Origin: Streptomyces sp. NBC_00376
GTDB taxonomy: Bacteria; Actinomycetota; Actinomycetes; Streptomycetales; Streptomycetaceae
Direction: 5' to 3'
Length of the DNA: 64,000 bases
Assembly: GCF_036077095.1 (NCBI RefSeq)
Contig: NZ_CP107960.1
Span: 5,952,001-6,016,000, forward strand
This document shows positions 22,245-30,799 of the stretch, piece after piece. Under the pieces are notes generated by a model, which did not search any database, was not told the DNA's origin, and was given only the letters and a program-made list of their open reading frames with translations. Every line of letters begins with the position of its first letter. Position 1 is the first letter of the stretch. The translations under genes and the position numbers were made by a program.

Positions 22245-23264
22245 ATGTCAGCAGCACTTCCCACGTCCGGCCGTGAATGGCACCTCGTCGCCCGCCCCCA
22301 CGGCTGGCCGAAGGCCGAGGACTTCGCGCTGCGTGAGGTCCCGGTCGCCGCTCCCGGCGAGGGCCGTGTCCTCGTCCGCAATCTGCACTTCTCGGTCGAC
22401 CCGTACATGAGGGGCCGGATGAACGACGTGAAGTCGTACACCCCGCCCTTCAAGCTCGACCACCCCATGGACGGCGGAGCGGTCGGCGAGGTCATCGCCT
22501 CGAACGCCGACGGCTTCGCGGTCGGCGACCACGTCCTGCACGGTCTCGGCTGGCGCGAGTACGCCGACGTCCCGGCCAAGCACGCCGTGAAGGTCGACGC
22601 CTCGCTCGCCCCGCTCTCCGCCTACCTCGGCGTGCTCGGCATGACCGGGCTCACCGCCTACGCGGGCCTCTTCGACGTCGCCTCCTTCAAGGAGGGCGAC
22701 GCCGTCTTCGTCTCCGGCGCGGCCGGTGCGGTCGGCAGCCAGGTCGGCCAGATGGCGAGGATCAAGGGCGCCTCGCGGGTCATCGGCTCGGCCGGCTCCG
22801 ACGAGAAGGTCAAGCTCCTCGTCGAGGAGTACGGCTTCGACGCCGCCTTCAACTACAAGAACGGCCCGGTCGCCGACCAGCTGCGCGAGGCCGCCCCCGA
22901 CGGCATCGACGTCTACTTCGACAACGTCGGCGGCGAGCACCTCGAAGCGGCGATCTCCTCGCTCAACCTGCACGGCCGCGTCACCGTCTGCGGAATGATC
23001 GCCCAGTACAACGCGACCGAGCCGACCCCCGCCCCGCGCAACCTCGCCCTCGTCATCGGCAAGCGGCTGCGCATCCAGGGCATGCTCGTCGCCGACCACG
23101 CCGACCTCCAGCCGCAGTTCGTCCAGGACGTCGCCGGCTGGCTGGCCTCGGGCGAGCTGAAGTACCGCGAGACCTTCGTCGAGGGCATCGAGAACGGCTT
23201 CGACGCCTTCCTCGGTCTGCTGCGCGGCGAGAACACCGGGAAGATGATCGTCTCCCTCGCCTGA
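22245..23264 (+). CDS. NADP-dependent medium-chain oxidoreductase (CurA type)
   Basis: A 339-residue zinc-independent medium-chain reductase of the CurA/leukotriene B4 dehydrogenase type, reducing alpha,beta-unsaturated ketones or aldehydes with NADPH. The N-terminal fold has HFSVDPYMRGRM. The Rossmann domain has VFVSGAAGAVGSQVGQMARIKG (about residue 155) and YFDNVGGEHLEAAI. GAGGAG precedes ATG 22245. Divergence from marR suggests induction by the electrophile it detoxifies. It is followed by an ohr gene, consistent with a redox or electrophile stress unit. Confidence 0.87.
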   Translation: MSAALPTSGREWHLVARPHGWPKAEDFALREVPVAAPGEGRVLVRNLHFSVDPYMRGRMNDVKSYTPPFKLDHPMDGGAVGEVIASNADGFAVGDHVLHGLGWREYADVPAKHAVKVDASLAPLSAYLGVLGMTGLTAYAGLFDVASFKEGDAVFVSGAAGAVGSQVGQMARIKGASRVIGSAGSDEKVKLLVEEYGFDAAFNYKNGPVADQLREAAPDGIDVYFDNVGGEHLEAAISSLNLHGRVTVCGMIAQYNATEPTPAPRNLALVIGKRLRIQGMLVADHADLQPQFVQDVAGWLASGELKYRETFVEGIENGFDAFLGLLRGENTGKMIVSLA

Positions 23265-23353
23265 CAACCGCTCCCGCGGACCGGTTAGGCTCACCCACAG
23301 GCCGTCGCGATCGTGGGCGCGAGTCGCGGCGCACAGCAGGAGGAACACCCAGC

Positions 23354-23782
23354 ATGACCATTCAGGACATAACCGTTGCCTACACCGCCGTCGCCACCGC
23401 CGAGAACGGCCGTGACGGCCGCGTCTCGTCGGACGACGGCAACCTCGACGTCGTCGTCAACCCGCCGAAGGCCATGGGCGGAAGCGGCGCGGGCACCAAC
23501 CCCGAGCAGCTCTTCGCGGCCGGCTACAGCGCCTGCTTCCAGGGCGCGCTGGGCGTGGTGGCCCGCCAGGAGAAGGCGGACATCACCGGCTCCACGGTGA
23601 CCGCCGAGGTCTCCATCGGCAAGACGGCCGAGGGCGGCTTCGGCCTGGAGGTGGCGATCAGCGCCACCATCCCGAACGTCGACAAGGCCACCGCGCAGTC
23701 GCTCGTCGAGAAGGCCCACCAGGTGTGCCCGTACTCGAACGCCACTCGCGGGAACATCAAGGTCGAGCTGTCGGTCGCCTGA
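23354..23782 (+). CDS. ohr: Organic hydroperoxide resistance protein (Ohr/OsmC)
   Basis: A 142-residue Ohr-type peroxidase that reduces organic hydroperoxides with lipoyl- or thiol-dependent recycling. Both reactive cysteines are present: the peroxidatic Cys in FAAGYSACFQGAL (about residue 60) and the resolving Cys in AHQVCPYSNATRGN (about 124). The fold ends NIKVELSVA. AGGAGG lies 9-14 bases before ATG 23354. It ends in a strong hairpin terminator. No OhrR-type regulator with a sensing N-terminal Cys is adjacent. Confidence 0.92.
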   Translation: MTIQDITVAYTAVATAENGRDGRVSSDDGNLDVVVNPPKAMGGSGAGTNPEQLFAAGYSACFQGALGVVARQEKADITGSTVTAEVSIGKTAEGGFGLEVAISATIPNVDKATAQSLVEKAHQVCPYSNATRGNIKVELSVA

Positions 23783-23803
23783 CCGCCCGCCCACCCGCAA
23801 CAG

Positions 23804-23839
23804 CCGAGGGCCGCACTCCCGGAGGAGTGCGGCCCTCGG
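23804..23839 (+). terminator. Hairpin terminator after ohr
   Basis: Perfect 16-bp arms (23804-23819 and 23824-23839) with a 4-base loop lie 22 bases past the ohr stop. There is no T-tract, typical of Streptomyces terminators. Confidence 0.8.
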
Positions 23840-23898
23840 GCGTGTCCGCGACAACCACCCGTCCGACGGCGCCCCTTCGCCACCAGTACGCTGACGCC

Positions 23899-24690
23899 AT
23901 GCGTGATCTAGGGGCGGGCTTCGGCTACTTGATAAAGGGACAGCGCTGGGTCGGCCGGCACGGACGCTGGTTCGGCTTCGGACTGCTGCCCGGACTCGTG
24001 ACGCTCGTCCTGTACGCGGGCGCCCTGGTCGGCCTCGGCTACGGCGCCGACGATCTGGTGGACTGGGCCACCCCGTTCGCCGACGACTGGTCCTCGCCCT
24101 GGCTCGGCCTGCTCCGCAACACCCTGACCGTGCTGGTCTTCGGCCTCGGACTCTTCCTCGCCGTGATCACCTTCACCGCCGTGACCCTGCTGGTCGGCCA
24201 GCCCTTCTACGAATCGCTCTCCGAGCAGGTCGACCGCACCGAGGGCGGTGCGGTCCCCGAGTCCGGGCTGCCGCTCTGGCGGGAGCTGTGGATCTCCGCC
24301 CGCGACAGCCTCCGCATCCTGGTGCGGGTGGGGCTCTACTCGCTGCTGCTCTTCGCCCTCGGGTTCATCCCGGTGATCGGCCAGACCGTCGTCCCCGTGA
24401 TCGGCTTCTGCGTCACCGGCTACTTCCTCGCCGAGGAACTCACCGCCGTCGCGCTCCAGCGCCGCGGCATGGCGCTGAAGGACCGGCTCGCCCTGCTGCG
24501 CGGCCGCCGGCTGCTGACCCTCGGCTTCGGCGTGCCGCTGGGGCTCGCCTTCCTGGTCCCGTTCGTCGCCGTGTTCCTGATGCCGGGGGCCGTCGCCGGA
24601 GCGACTCTGCTGGCGCGCGACCTGGTGCCGACGGACGAGGACGAGGGCGAGGACGACACCCCCGCCCCGTACAGCCTCGACAAGGACTGA
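23899..24690 (+). CDS. EI24-domain (CysZ-like) integral membrane protein
   Basis: A 263-residue membrane protein with about four to five long hydrophobic segments (residues about 25-50, 70-105, 150-190, 215-245). The order and sequence, GFGYLIKGQRW near the start and GQPFYESLSEQVDRTEGG between segments two and three, match the EI24/CysZ-like family; CysZ itself is a sulfate permease. The C-terminus is acidic and cytoplasmic. ATG 23899 has no ribosome site, but TACGCT at 23887-23892 would start transcription on the ATG, so a leaderless mRNA is likely. Its function in actinomycetes is not established. Confidence 0.78.
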   Translation: MRDLGAGFGYLIKGQRWVGRHGRWFGFGLLPGLVTLVLYAGALVGLGYGADDLVDWATPFADDWSSPWLGLLRNTLTVLVFGLGLFLAVITFTAVTLLVGQPFYESLSEQVDRTEGGAVPESGLPLWRELWISARDSLRILVRVGLYSLLLFALGFIPVIGQTVVPVIGFCVTGYFLAEELTAVALQRRGMALKDRLALLRGRRLLTLGFGVPLGLAFLVPFVAVFLMPGAVAGATLLARDLVPTDEDEGEDDTPAPYSLDKD

Positions 24691-24712
24691 GGACCGAGGA
24701 GATCATCCGCCC

Positions 24713-25321
24713 ATGACCGGGCTCATCGCCGTCGCAGTCATCACCGTCCTGGCCGTCATCAGTCCGGGCGCGGACTTCGCGATGGTCATCCGCAACAGCT
24801 ATCTCTACGGCCGCACGACGGGGCTCATGGCCGCCGCCGGGGTCGCCGCGGGCGTACTCGTCCACGTCACGTACACGATGCTCGGCGTCGGGCTGCTGAT
24901 CGCCTCGTCCACCGCCCTGTTCACCGCGATCAAGCTGGTCGGCGCCGCCTATCTCGTCTACATCGGGCTGCGCACCTTCTTCGCCCGCGGCGATCTCGAC
25001 GTCGACCTGGAGTCCAAGCCGCAGCTGACGCGGTTCGGGGCCCTGCGCACCGGCTTCCTCACCAACGCGCTGAACCCCAAGACCACGCTCTTCGTCGTGT
25101 CGACCTTCACCCAGGTCGTCGGGCCCGGAACCAGCGTGTGGCAGCAGGCCGGCTACGGGCTGTTCATGTCCGCCGCCCACTTCGGCTGGTTCGCCCTGGT
25201 CGCGCTGTTCTTCTCGAACTCGCGCCTGCGCACCTCGATGCTGAAGTGGCAGAAGGCTCTCAACCGGGGCATCGGGTCGGTGCTCGTCGGACTGGGCGTC
25301 ACCCTGGGCCTGGCCCGCTGA
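24713..25321 (+). CDS. LysE/RhtB-family amino-acid exporter
   Basis: A 202-residue LysE-type transporter with six predicted membrane helices. The N-terminal motif VISPGADFAMVIRNSYLYGRTTGLMAAAGVAAG (about residues 15-47) is the family signature; GFLTNALNPKTTLFVVS marks the middle. GAGGAG lies about 10 bases before ATG 24713, 22 bases after the EI24 gene, so the two are probably cotranscribed. It probably exports an amino acid or derivative. The convergent neighbour is an amino-acid-oxidase-like enzyme, but a link is only suggestive. Confidence 0.87.
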   Translation: MTGLIAVAVITVLAVISPGADFAMVIRNSYLYGRTTGLMAAAGVAAGVLVHVTYTMLGVGLLIASSTALFTAIKLVGAAYLVYIGLRTFFARGDLDVDLESKPQLTRFGALRTGFLTNALNPKTTLFVVSTFTQVVGPGTSVWQQAGYGLFMSAAHFGWFALVALFFSNSRLRTSMLKWQKALNRGIGSVLVGLGVTLGLAR

Positions 25322-25342
25322 GCGACGCCCCCCGGACCCGGG

Positions 25343-27301
25343 TCAGCCGGTGTGCACCTCCAGCGCCGACCTGACCGCCGACTCCAGCGCCCCCTCGATC
25401 CAGGCCGGCTTGATCGAGGTGTGGCAGCCGGCGAAGTGCAGCGGCCCCTCGACCGACCGCACATCGGCGAAGAGTTCGGTGTGCTGGCCGGGCAGCAGCA
25501 CCGACGCCTCGCCGTACGCGTACGGGTCACGCATCCACGACTGGGTGGCGCCGACGCCCGTGTAGAACACCTCGACGCGCTGCCCGTACACGTCCTGGAC
25601 CCCGCCCAGGGCGTGCGGATAGCGCTCGTCGTCGTCCAGCGAGTCCCACTTCAGCGCGTCGTCGGCCCAGCTGTACGAGGCGAGGACGACCCCGCCCGCG
25701 CTGCCCTCGACCGGGTGGGAGGGCTGGAACATGAAGCGGTTGGGGTTGTCGGTGACCGATCCGCCGCCGATGACGTGCGCCGCCTCGGGCTGGTTGCGGG
25801 CGGTGGCCCGGTACGCGGCGTAGTGCACCCGCTGGTTGGGCGGGAGATGGCCGGGCGGTACGGAGGGGTGGGCGCCCAGCAGTGAACCGTCGGCCGGTGC
25901 CTTCCCCAGCCGGTAGGCGTCGTACAGACCGGGCTTGATCTTCTCCAGCTCGGTCTTCCACTCCTTCTCCTCGAACTCCCACCAGCGGCGGCTGAATTCG
26001 AGCAGCACCTTGGTCGCCGCGTCGTAGTGGATCTCGGTGATCGCACGCCGCTTGCCGTACGAGAGCAGGGGCGCGACGGGGATGTGGCGCAGCCCGGAGA
26101 ACGGCACGGTGATGATCGCCCGGTCGCCGGTGAACTTCTGGCGCACCAGCGGCTTGCCGTCGCGGCCCTCGGAGACGGTCTCCACCTCGACGCCGTCGGG
26201 GCCGTAACTGATCCTGGTGGCCCGGCGGTCCAGCCGCACCAGGTCCTTGACCCGCTTGTACATCGCGTCGGCCAGGGTGGCCGTGCCGTCCGGCAGCTCG
26301 TAGAACGCGGTGTCCGGGCTGATCAGGGAGGCCCCGATGAAGCTGTGCACGAAGGCGAGATGGAGCCGGGACGTGAGGTTCTCGACCGTGCCGATGAGGT
26401 CGATGGTGCGCTCGTCGAGCTTGGCCGCCTCGGTCAGGAAGCGGAACATCGACCAGTGCCCGTACTTCTGGATCACCCGGGCCCAGCCCTCGACGAGCTC
26501 CCGGCCCTCCTTGCCCTCGAACTCCTCCCGCACGGGCTTGAAGGCGTCCCGCACGATCGCCGCGGCGGTCTTGTTCTCGAACTGGGCGGGTACCCCGAAC
26601 GAGCGGTTGATCGCCTGGGGCTTCGCCGCGTAGTCGGCCTTGCGCATCCGGACGCCGTTGACGTGGATCCAGGTGTGGTTGACGGGCTGGCCCTCGGCGT
26701 CGACGTCCACCAGGTAGAACCGGCGGCGCTTCAGACCGAAGCCGTCCATGAGGCCGGTGACCAGCGGATGGCTGTCGGGGATCCGCATCGCGCCGGCCTC
26801 GGCGTACTGCTTCGGGTCCGCGAACGGCGCCTTGGCGTTCTCGTGACCGCCCTTGCGGAAGGTCTTGATCCGGCCGCCGACGCGGTTGCCGTTGGCCTCG
26901 ATGACGGTGACGGTGTGCCCGGCGCTGCGGAGCAGATGGGCGGCGGTGAGCCCGGCCGGCCCGGCGCCGATGATCAGCACCTTCTTCGGGGTCTTGCGGC
27001 TGCGCGGCAGGCCCTTGGAGAGCAGGATGTCGCGGTAGAGGGGGACCAGCGGCTGGTCGTGTTCGTCGCGTACGAGGATGGCGCGGGCGATGTTCAGGCA
27101 GGCGTCCCAGTCCGAGCCGGTGGCCGCGGGGGCGAGCGCGGTGCCGGACGCGGCGGCGGTTTCGGCGGCGCCGGGCGCGGCGGCGCTCGCGGTGCCGGAA
27201 GCGGCGGTGACGGCCAGGGCGGCGGCACCGGCGGTGGCGCTCGTGATCAGGGTGCGGCGGGAGGGCAGGCCGGAGGATGATCCGGCGGGCTTGGAAGTCA
27301 T
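25343..27301 (-). CDS. Secreted L-amino-acid oxidase (L-glutamate oxidase-like)
   Basis: A 652-residue FAD oxidase. The N-terminus has a twin-arginine signal ([16 protein letters not shown], cleavage probably after GTASA, about residue 40). The FAD fold follows: [21 protein letters not shown] (about 108), [14 protein letters not shown] and [59 protein letters not shown] and [18 protein letters not shown] follow the Streptomyces L-glutamate oxidase step by step as I recall it. Differences around HSFIGAS and shorter insertions leave the substrate open. The products would be a 2-oxo acid, ammonia and peroxide outside the cell. A TetR gene lies upstream on the same strand. Confidence 0.82.
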   Translation of the reverse strand: MTSKPAGSSSGLPSRRTLITSATAGAAALAVTAASGTASAAAPGAAETAAASGTALAPAATGSDWDACLNIARAILVRDEHDQPLVPLYRDILLSKGLPRSRKTPKKVLIIGAGPAGLTAAHLLRSAGHTVTVIEANGNRVGGRIKTFRKGGHENAKAPFADPKQYAEAGAMRIPDSHPLVTGLMDGFGLKRRRFYLVDVDAEGQPVNHTWIHVNGVRMRKADYAAKPQAINRSFGVPAQFENKTAAAIVRDAFKPVREEFEGKEGRELVEGWARVIQKYGHWSMFRFLTEAAKLDERTIDLIGTVENLTSRLHLAFVHSFIGASLISPDTAFYELPDGTATLADAMYKRVKDLVRLDRRATRISYGPDGVEVETVSEGRDGKPLVRQKFTGDRAIITVPFSGLRHIPVAPLLSYGKRRAITEIHYDAATKVLLEFSRRWWEFEEKEWKTELEKIKPGLYDAYRLGKAPADGSLLGAHPSVPPGHLPPNQRVHYAAYRATARNQPEAAHVIGGGSVTDNPNRFMFQPSHPVEGSAGGVVLASYSWADDALKWDSLDDDERYPHALGGVQDVYGQRVEVFYTGVGATQSWMRDPYAYGEASVLLPGQHTELFADVRSVEGPLHFAGCHTSIKPAWIEGALESAVRSALEVHTG

Positions 27302-27414
27302 GCGGCAACCCTGGGGCGCACCGGGGGGTGCCCTGCGCCCGGACGCGCGTAGACCGTCCCGAAATCACCCGCAGGGGGCGCTCATCGATCAAGTTCCGCC
27401 CTGCGTCGCCGCAG

Positions 27415-27535
27415 GTCATGTCATGATTGTCGGTTCTTCAAATCCCTTGGTCCGGCTCATGGTTGAGGGTTCCCGGAGCCCCCGGTCAGGCTCATGGCCG
27501 GGGGTTCTCCGGCGCCCCGGACCCGGCCGGCCGCA
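27415..27535. repeat. Degenerate tandem repeats over the tetR stop codon
   Basis: Read on the minus strand, a unit of about 36 bases (GGCTCCGG..AACCC..CCATGAGCC.GACC) occurs twice clearly and a third time in a decayed form. The first copy contains the C-terminal ENPRP codons and the stop of the tetR gene. The arrangement resembles the 44-bp repeats at 13491-13622. Confidence 0.6.
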
Positions 27536-28088
27536 ACAGTGCCAGGAAGTCCCCGAACGCCGCGGGCATGTCCACCGAATCCGGGTCCAGCAGCCACTGG
27601 TACTGGAGCCCGTCCAGCACCGCAACGAGCAGCGGCGCCGCGCGCTCCGGGGTCAGCCCGCCCGGCAGCCGGTCGCCGTACTCCGCGCGCAGTATCGCCG
27701 CCATGCTCGACCGGACCTGGGTGTAGCGGCGGGTGAAGAACTCCCGCGCGGGATGCCCCTCCGTCACGCTCTCGCCGAGCAGCGCCGAGAACGTCTGGAC
27801 GATGCCGGGCCGCATCGCGTTGTACTCCACCAGTGAGGCCAGCAGCTCGATCCGCCAGACGCCGTCGCTCCTGGTGCCGCCCCCGGTGTCCCACTGGTCG
27901 CGCTCCTCCAGCACGGCGACGAGCAGCGCCTCCTTGGTCGGGAAGTAGTGCAGCAGCCCCTGCTGGCTGAGGCCGACCCGCTCGGCGACGGCGCTCAGCG
28001 AGGCGCCGCGATAGCCGCGCTCGGCGATCACTTCGAGCGTGGCCCGGACGATCTCCGCCCGGCGCTCCGTACTTCTGGCCCGCACCAT
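27492..28088 (-). CDS. TetR-family transcriptional regulator
   Basis: A 198-residue regulator starting at ATG 28088, with AAGGGG about 9 bases upstream. The TetR helix-turn-helix occupies residues about 8-55 (RRAEIVRATLEVIAERGYRGASLSAVAERVGLSQQGLLHYFPTKEALLVAV). The C-terminal domain is helical, with a tetramer-type HYFPTKEALL segment and a hydrophobic ligand pocket region. It is divergent from a GH3 glycosidase gene; the shared 151 bp contains TCACAGACAG...CTACCTGTGA arms. It may repress the glycosidase in response to a sugar, but this is an inference from position. Confidence 0.86.
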   Translation of the reverse strand: MVRARSTERRAEIVRATLEVIAERGYRGASLSAVAERVGLSQQGLLHYFPTKEALLVAVLEERDQWDTGGGTRSDGVWRIELLASLVEYNAMRPGIVQTFSALLGESVTEGHPAREFFTRRYTQVRSSMAAILRAEYGDRLPGGLTPERAAPLLVAVLDGLQYQWLLDPDSVDMPAAFGDFLALLRPAGSGAPENPRP

Positions 28089-28150
28089 CTCCCCGGCCCC
28101 TTTCGGCGCTTCATCGGTCCCGCACTGGGGACCGTACGTCATCCCGAAAG

Positions 28151-28188
28151 TCACAGACAGATAACGAAACCTACTGCTCTACCTGTGA
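28151..28188. promoter_or_regulatory. Inverted repeat between tetR and the GH3 gene
   Basis: TCACAGACAG (28151-28160) and CTACCTGTGA (28179-28188) are reverse complements at 8 of 10 positions, separated by 18 bases, in the divergent region. This is a candidate operator for the TetR protein. Confidence 0.4.
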
Positions 28189-28239
28189 TGGGGTCAGTAT
28201 GGAGGCATTCAGTCCAGAATCCGACGAGGAGGAACGGCC

Positions 28240-30711
28240 GTGGCAGACGCGTCCACACCCACCAACCCCGATGCGGCCCGCGAGGCCGTGGTCGACGCGG
28301 CGCTCGCCGCGCTGGGGCTCGACGACAAGGCGCGGCTGCTGGCCGGCCAGGACATGTGGTCGCTGCCCGCGCTCCCAGCCGTCGGGCTGGGCTCCCTGGT
28401 GATGTCCGACGGGCCGATCGGGGTCCGGGGCGTGGCCTGGAGCGCCGACGACCCGTCCGTCGCGCTGCCCTCGCCCACCGCGCTGGCCGCGACCTGGGAC
28501 CCGGCGCTGGCCCGCCGGGCCGGCCGGCTGCTGGCCCAGGAGGCCCACCGCAAGGGGGTGCACGTCCTCCTCGCCCCGACCGTGAACCTCCACCGGTCCC
28601 CGCTCGGCGGGCGCCACTTCGAGACGTACAGCGAGGACCCGTACCTCACCGGCGAGATCGGCACCGGCTATGTCCTCGGGGTGCAGGACGGCGGGGTCGG
28701 CACGACGGTCAAGCACTTCGTCGCCAACGACGCCGAGACGGACCGCTTCACCGTCGACAACATCCTCGCCCCGCGTACCCTGCGCGAGATCTACCTCGCC
28801 CCGTTCGAGCGGATCGTCAAGAACGCCCACCCCTGGGGCATCATGGCCGCCTACAACCGGGTCAACGGCTCCACCATGACCGAACACCGCTACCTGCAGA
28901 ACGCGGTGCTGCGCGGCGAATGGGGCTTCGACGGCTACATCGTCTCCGACTGGCTGGCCGCCCGCTCCACCGTCGCCGCCGCCGACGGCGGCCTCGACGT
29001 CGCGATGCCCGGCCCGAAGACGGTGTACGGCAAGGCGCTCGCCGACGCCGTGCGGGCCGGTGAGGTCGAGGAGTCCGTCGTCGACGGCGCCGTACGCAAC
29101 GTGCTGCGGCTGGCCGCCCGCGTCGGCATCCTGGACGGCGCCCCGCCCGTCGTCGCCGAGGCCGCCCGCCCCGAAGCCGTCGACGGCGAGGCGCTGGCCC
29201 GCGAGATCGCCCGCCGCTCCTTCGTCCTCGTACGCAACGAACGCGCCGCCCTCCCGATCGACCCGGCGGCCGTCCGCAAGGTCGCGGTCAGCGGCGCCCT
29301 CGCCCGGGACGCCCGGGTCCTCGGCGGCGGCTCCGCCCAGGTCTTCCCGCACCACATCGTCTCCCCGCTCGACGGCCTGATCGCCGCCCTCCCCGAGGGC
29401 GTCGTCGACTACCGCGTCGGCGCCGACCCGAACACCGAACTCACCCCCGCCGAGAAGGGCTTCGAGTTCAGGGCCGTCTGCTACGACGAGGCCGGCACCG
29501 TCATCGGCACCGCACCGCTGCGCGGCGGCACCGTCCAGTGGATCGGCGACGACCTCCCCGAGGGCGTCACCCGCGCCACGCTGCACACCGTCGAGATCAC
29601 CGGCACCTTCGTCCCGCGCGACAGCGGCGAGCACGTCTTCGGCACCCGGGGCACCGGCGCGCTCACCCTCACCGTCGCGGGCGAGACCCTGTACGACGAG
29701 ATCCACCGGGTCACCGGGTCCGCCGACCCCGGCGAGGCGTTCTTCGGCAACCCGCTGGAGCGCGGCCGGATCACCCTCACCGCGGGCGAACCCGTCGAGG
29801 TCTCGCTGCGGCAGGTCCCCGAGACCCTGGGCGACGACCAGCCGGTCCTCGGCGTCTCGTTCTCGCTCTGCCACCTCGGCCCGCGCCGCGACCCGCAGGA
29901 GCTGATCGCGGAGGCCGTCGAGGCGGCCCGCGCCGCCGACACCGCGATCGTGGTCGTCGGCACCACCGAACGCGTCGAGTCCGAGGGCTTCGACCGCACC
30001 GACCTGAAGCTCCCCGGCCACCAGGACGACCTGGTCAGGGCCGTCGCCGCCGCCAACCCGCACACCGTTGTGATCGTCAACTCCGGCTCCCCGGTGGAGC
30101 TTCCGTGGCGCGACGAGGTCGCCGCGGTGCTGCTCGGCTGGTTCCCCGGCCAGGAGGCCGGCCACGCGCTCGCCGACGTCCTGCTCGGCGCGGACGAACC
30201 GGGCGGGCGCCTCCCCACCACCTGGCCGGCCGTGCTCGCCGACGTCCCGGTCTCGAACACCGCCCCCACCGACGGCGAACTCCACTACGACGAAGGCGTC
30301 TTCGTCGGCTACCGGGCCTGGGAGAAGGCCGGCACCGCGCCCGCCTACCCCTTCGGCCACGGACTCGGCTACACCACCTGGGAGTACGAGAGCCTGGAGA
30401 CCGGACCGGACCGTGCCACCGTCCGCGTCCGCAACACCGGCACCCGGCCCGGCGCCGAGACGGTCCAGATCTACCTGGCGCCCCAGGACGACACCGCCGA
30501 CCGCCCGGCCCGCCGGCTGGCCGGCTTCGCACGGGTCGAGGCGGCCCCCGGCGAGAGCGCCGAGGCGGTGATCGCGCTGGACCGGCGCGCCTACGAGATC
30601 TGGGACGAGGAGGCGTACGGCTGGGTCCTCGTACCCGGCACGTACGAGGTGCAGGCGGCCCATTCGCTCGGCGACGTACGCCGGACGGCCACCCTGGACA
30701 TCAAGGAATAG
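28240..30711 (+). CDS. GH3 beta-glucosidase with PA14-like insert
   Basis: An 823-residue glycoside hydrolase family 3 enzyme with no signal peptide, hence probably cytoplasmic. The (beta/alpha)8 domain has LVMSDGPIGVRG, VLLAPTVNLHRSPLGGRHFETYSEDPYL and VKHFVAND. The nucleophile Asp is in GYIVSDWLAA (about residue 237). A PA14-like insert (about 395-540, TGTFVPRDSGEHVFGTRGTGALTLTVAG) splits the second domain, followed by the FEG-containing half (VVVGTTERVESEGFDR) and a C-terminal fibronectin-like domain. GAGGAGG precedes GTG 28240. Beta-glucosides are the likely substrates; beta-xylosides are also possible. Confidence 0.88.
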   Translation: MADASTPTNPDAAREAVVDAALAALGLDDKARLLAGQDMWSLPALPAVGLGSLVMSDGPIGVRGVAWSADDPSVALPSPTALAATWDPALARRAGRLLAQEAHRKGVHVLLAPTVNLHRSPLGGRHFETYSEDPYLTGEIGTGYVLGVQDGGVGTTVKHFVANDAETDRFTVDNILAPRTLREIYLAPFERIVKNAHPWGIMAAYNRVNGSTMTEHRYLQNAVLRGEWGFDGYIVSDWLAARSTVAAADGGLDVAMPGPKTVYGKALADAVRAGEVEESVVDGAVRNVLRLAARVGILDGAPPVVAEAARPEAVDGEALAREIARRSFVLVRNERAALPIDPAAVRKVAVSGALARDARVLGGGSAQVFPHHIVSPLDGLIAALPEGVVDYRVGADPNTELTPAEKGFEFRAVCYDEAGTVIGTAPLRGGTVQWIGDDLPEGVTRATLHTVEITGTFVPRDSGEHVFGTRGTGALTLTVAGETLYDEIHRVTGSADPGEAFFGNPLERGRITLTAGEPVEVSLRQVPETLGDDQPVLGVSFSLCHLGPRRDPQELIAEAVEAARAADTAIVVVGTTERVESEGFDRTDLKLPGHQDDLVRAVAAANPHTVVIVNSGSPVELPWRDEVAAVLLGWFPGQEAGHALADVLLGADEPGGRLPTTWPAVLADVPVSNTAPTDGELHYDEGVFVGYRAWEKAGTAPAYPFGHGLGYTTWEYESLETGPDRATVRVRNTGTRPGAETVQIYLAPQDDTADRPARRLAGFARVEAAPGESAEAVIALDRRAYEIWDEEAYGWVLVPGTYEVQAAHSLGDVRRTATLDIKE

Positions 30712-30717
30712 CGACCG

Positions 30718-30758
30718 GCCGGCAGGGGAGCGGGGCGCCGGCCCCGCCCTCTGCCGGC
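30718..30758. terminator. Bidirectional hairpin terminator
   Basis: A GC-rich stem of about 18 pairs with one bulge and one G-T pair (outer arms GCCGGCAG and CTGCCGGC) between convergent genes. It serves the GH3 gene and probably the aldose epimerase gene. Confidence 0.7.
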
Positions 30759-30799
30759 GAATTCCGGGGGCCGGCGTCCCCGCCCCCTGCCACGCCCCG

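Noticed and set aside
28171..30663. An 830-codon open frame antisense to the GH3 gene, and many similar long antisense frames across the window
   Set aside because: High GC content leaves few stop codons in shadow frames. Composition is Gly/Arg/Val-rich without domains, and the opposite strand holds a clear gene.
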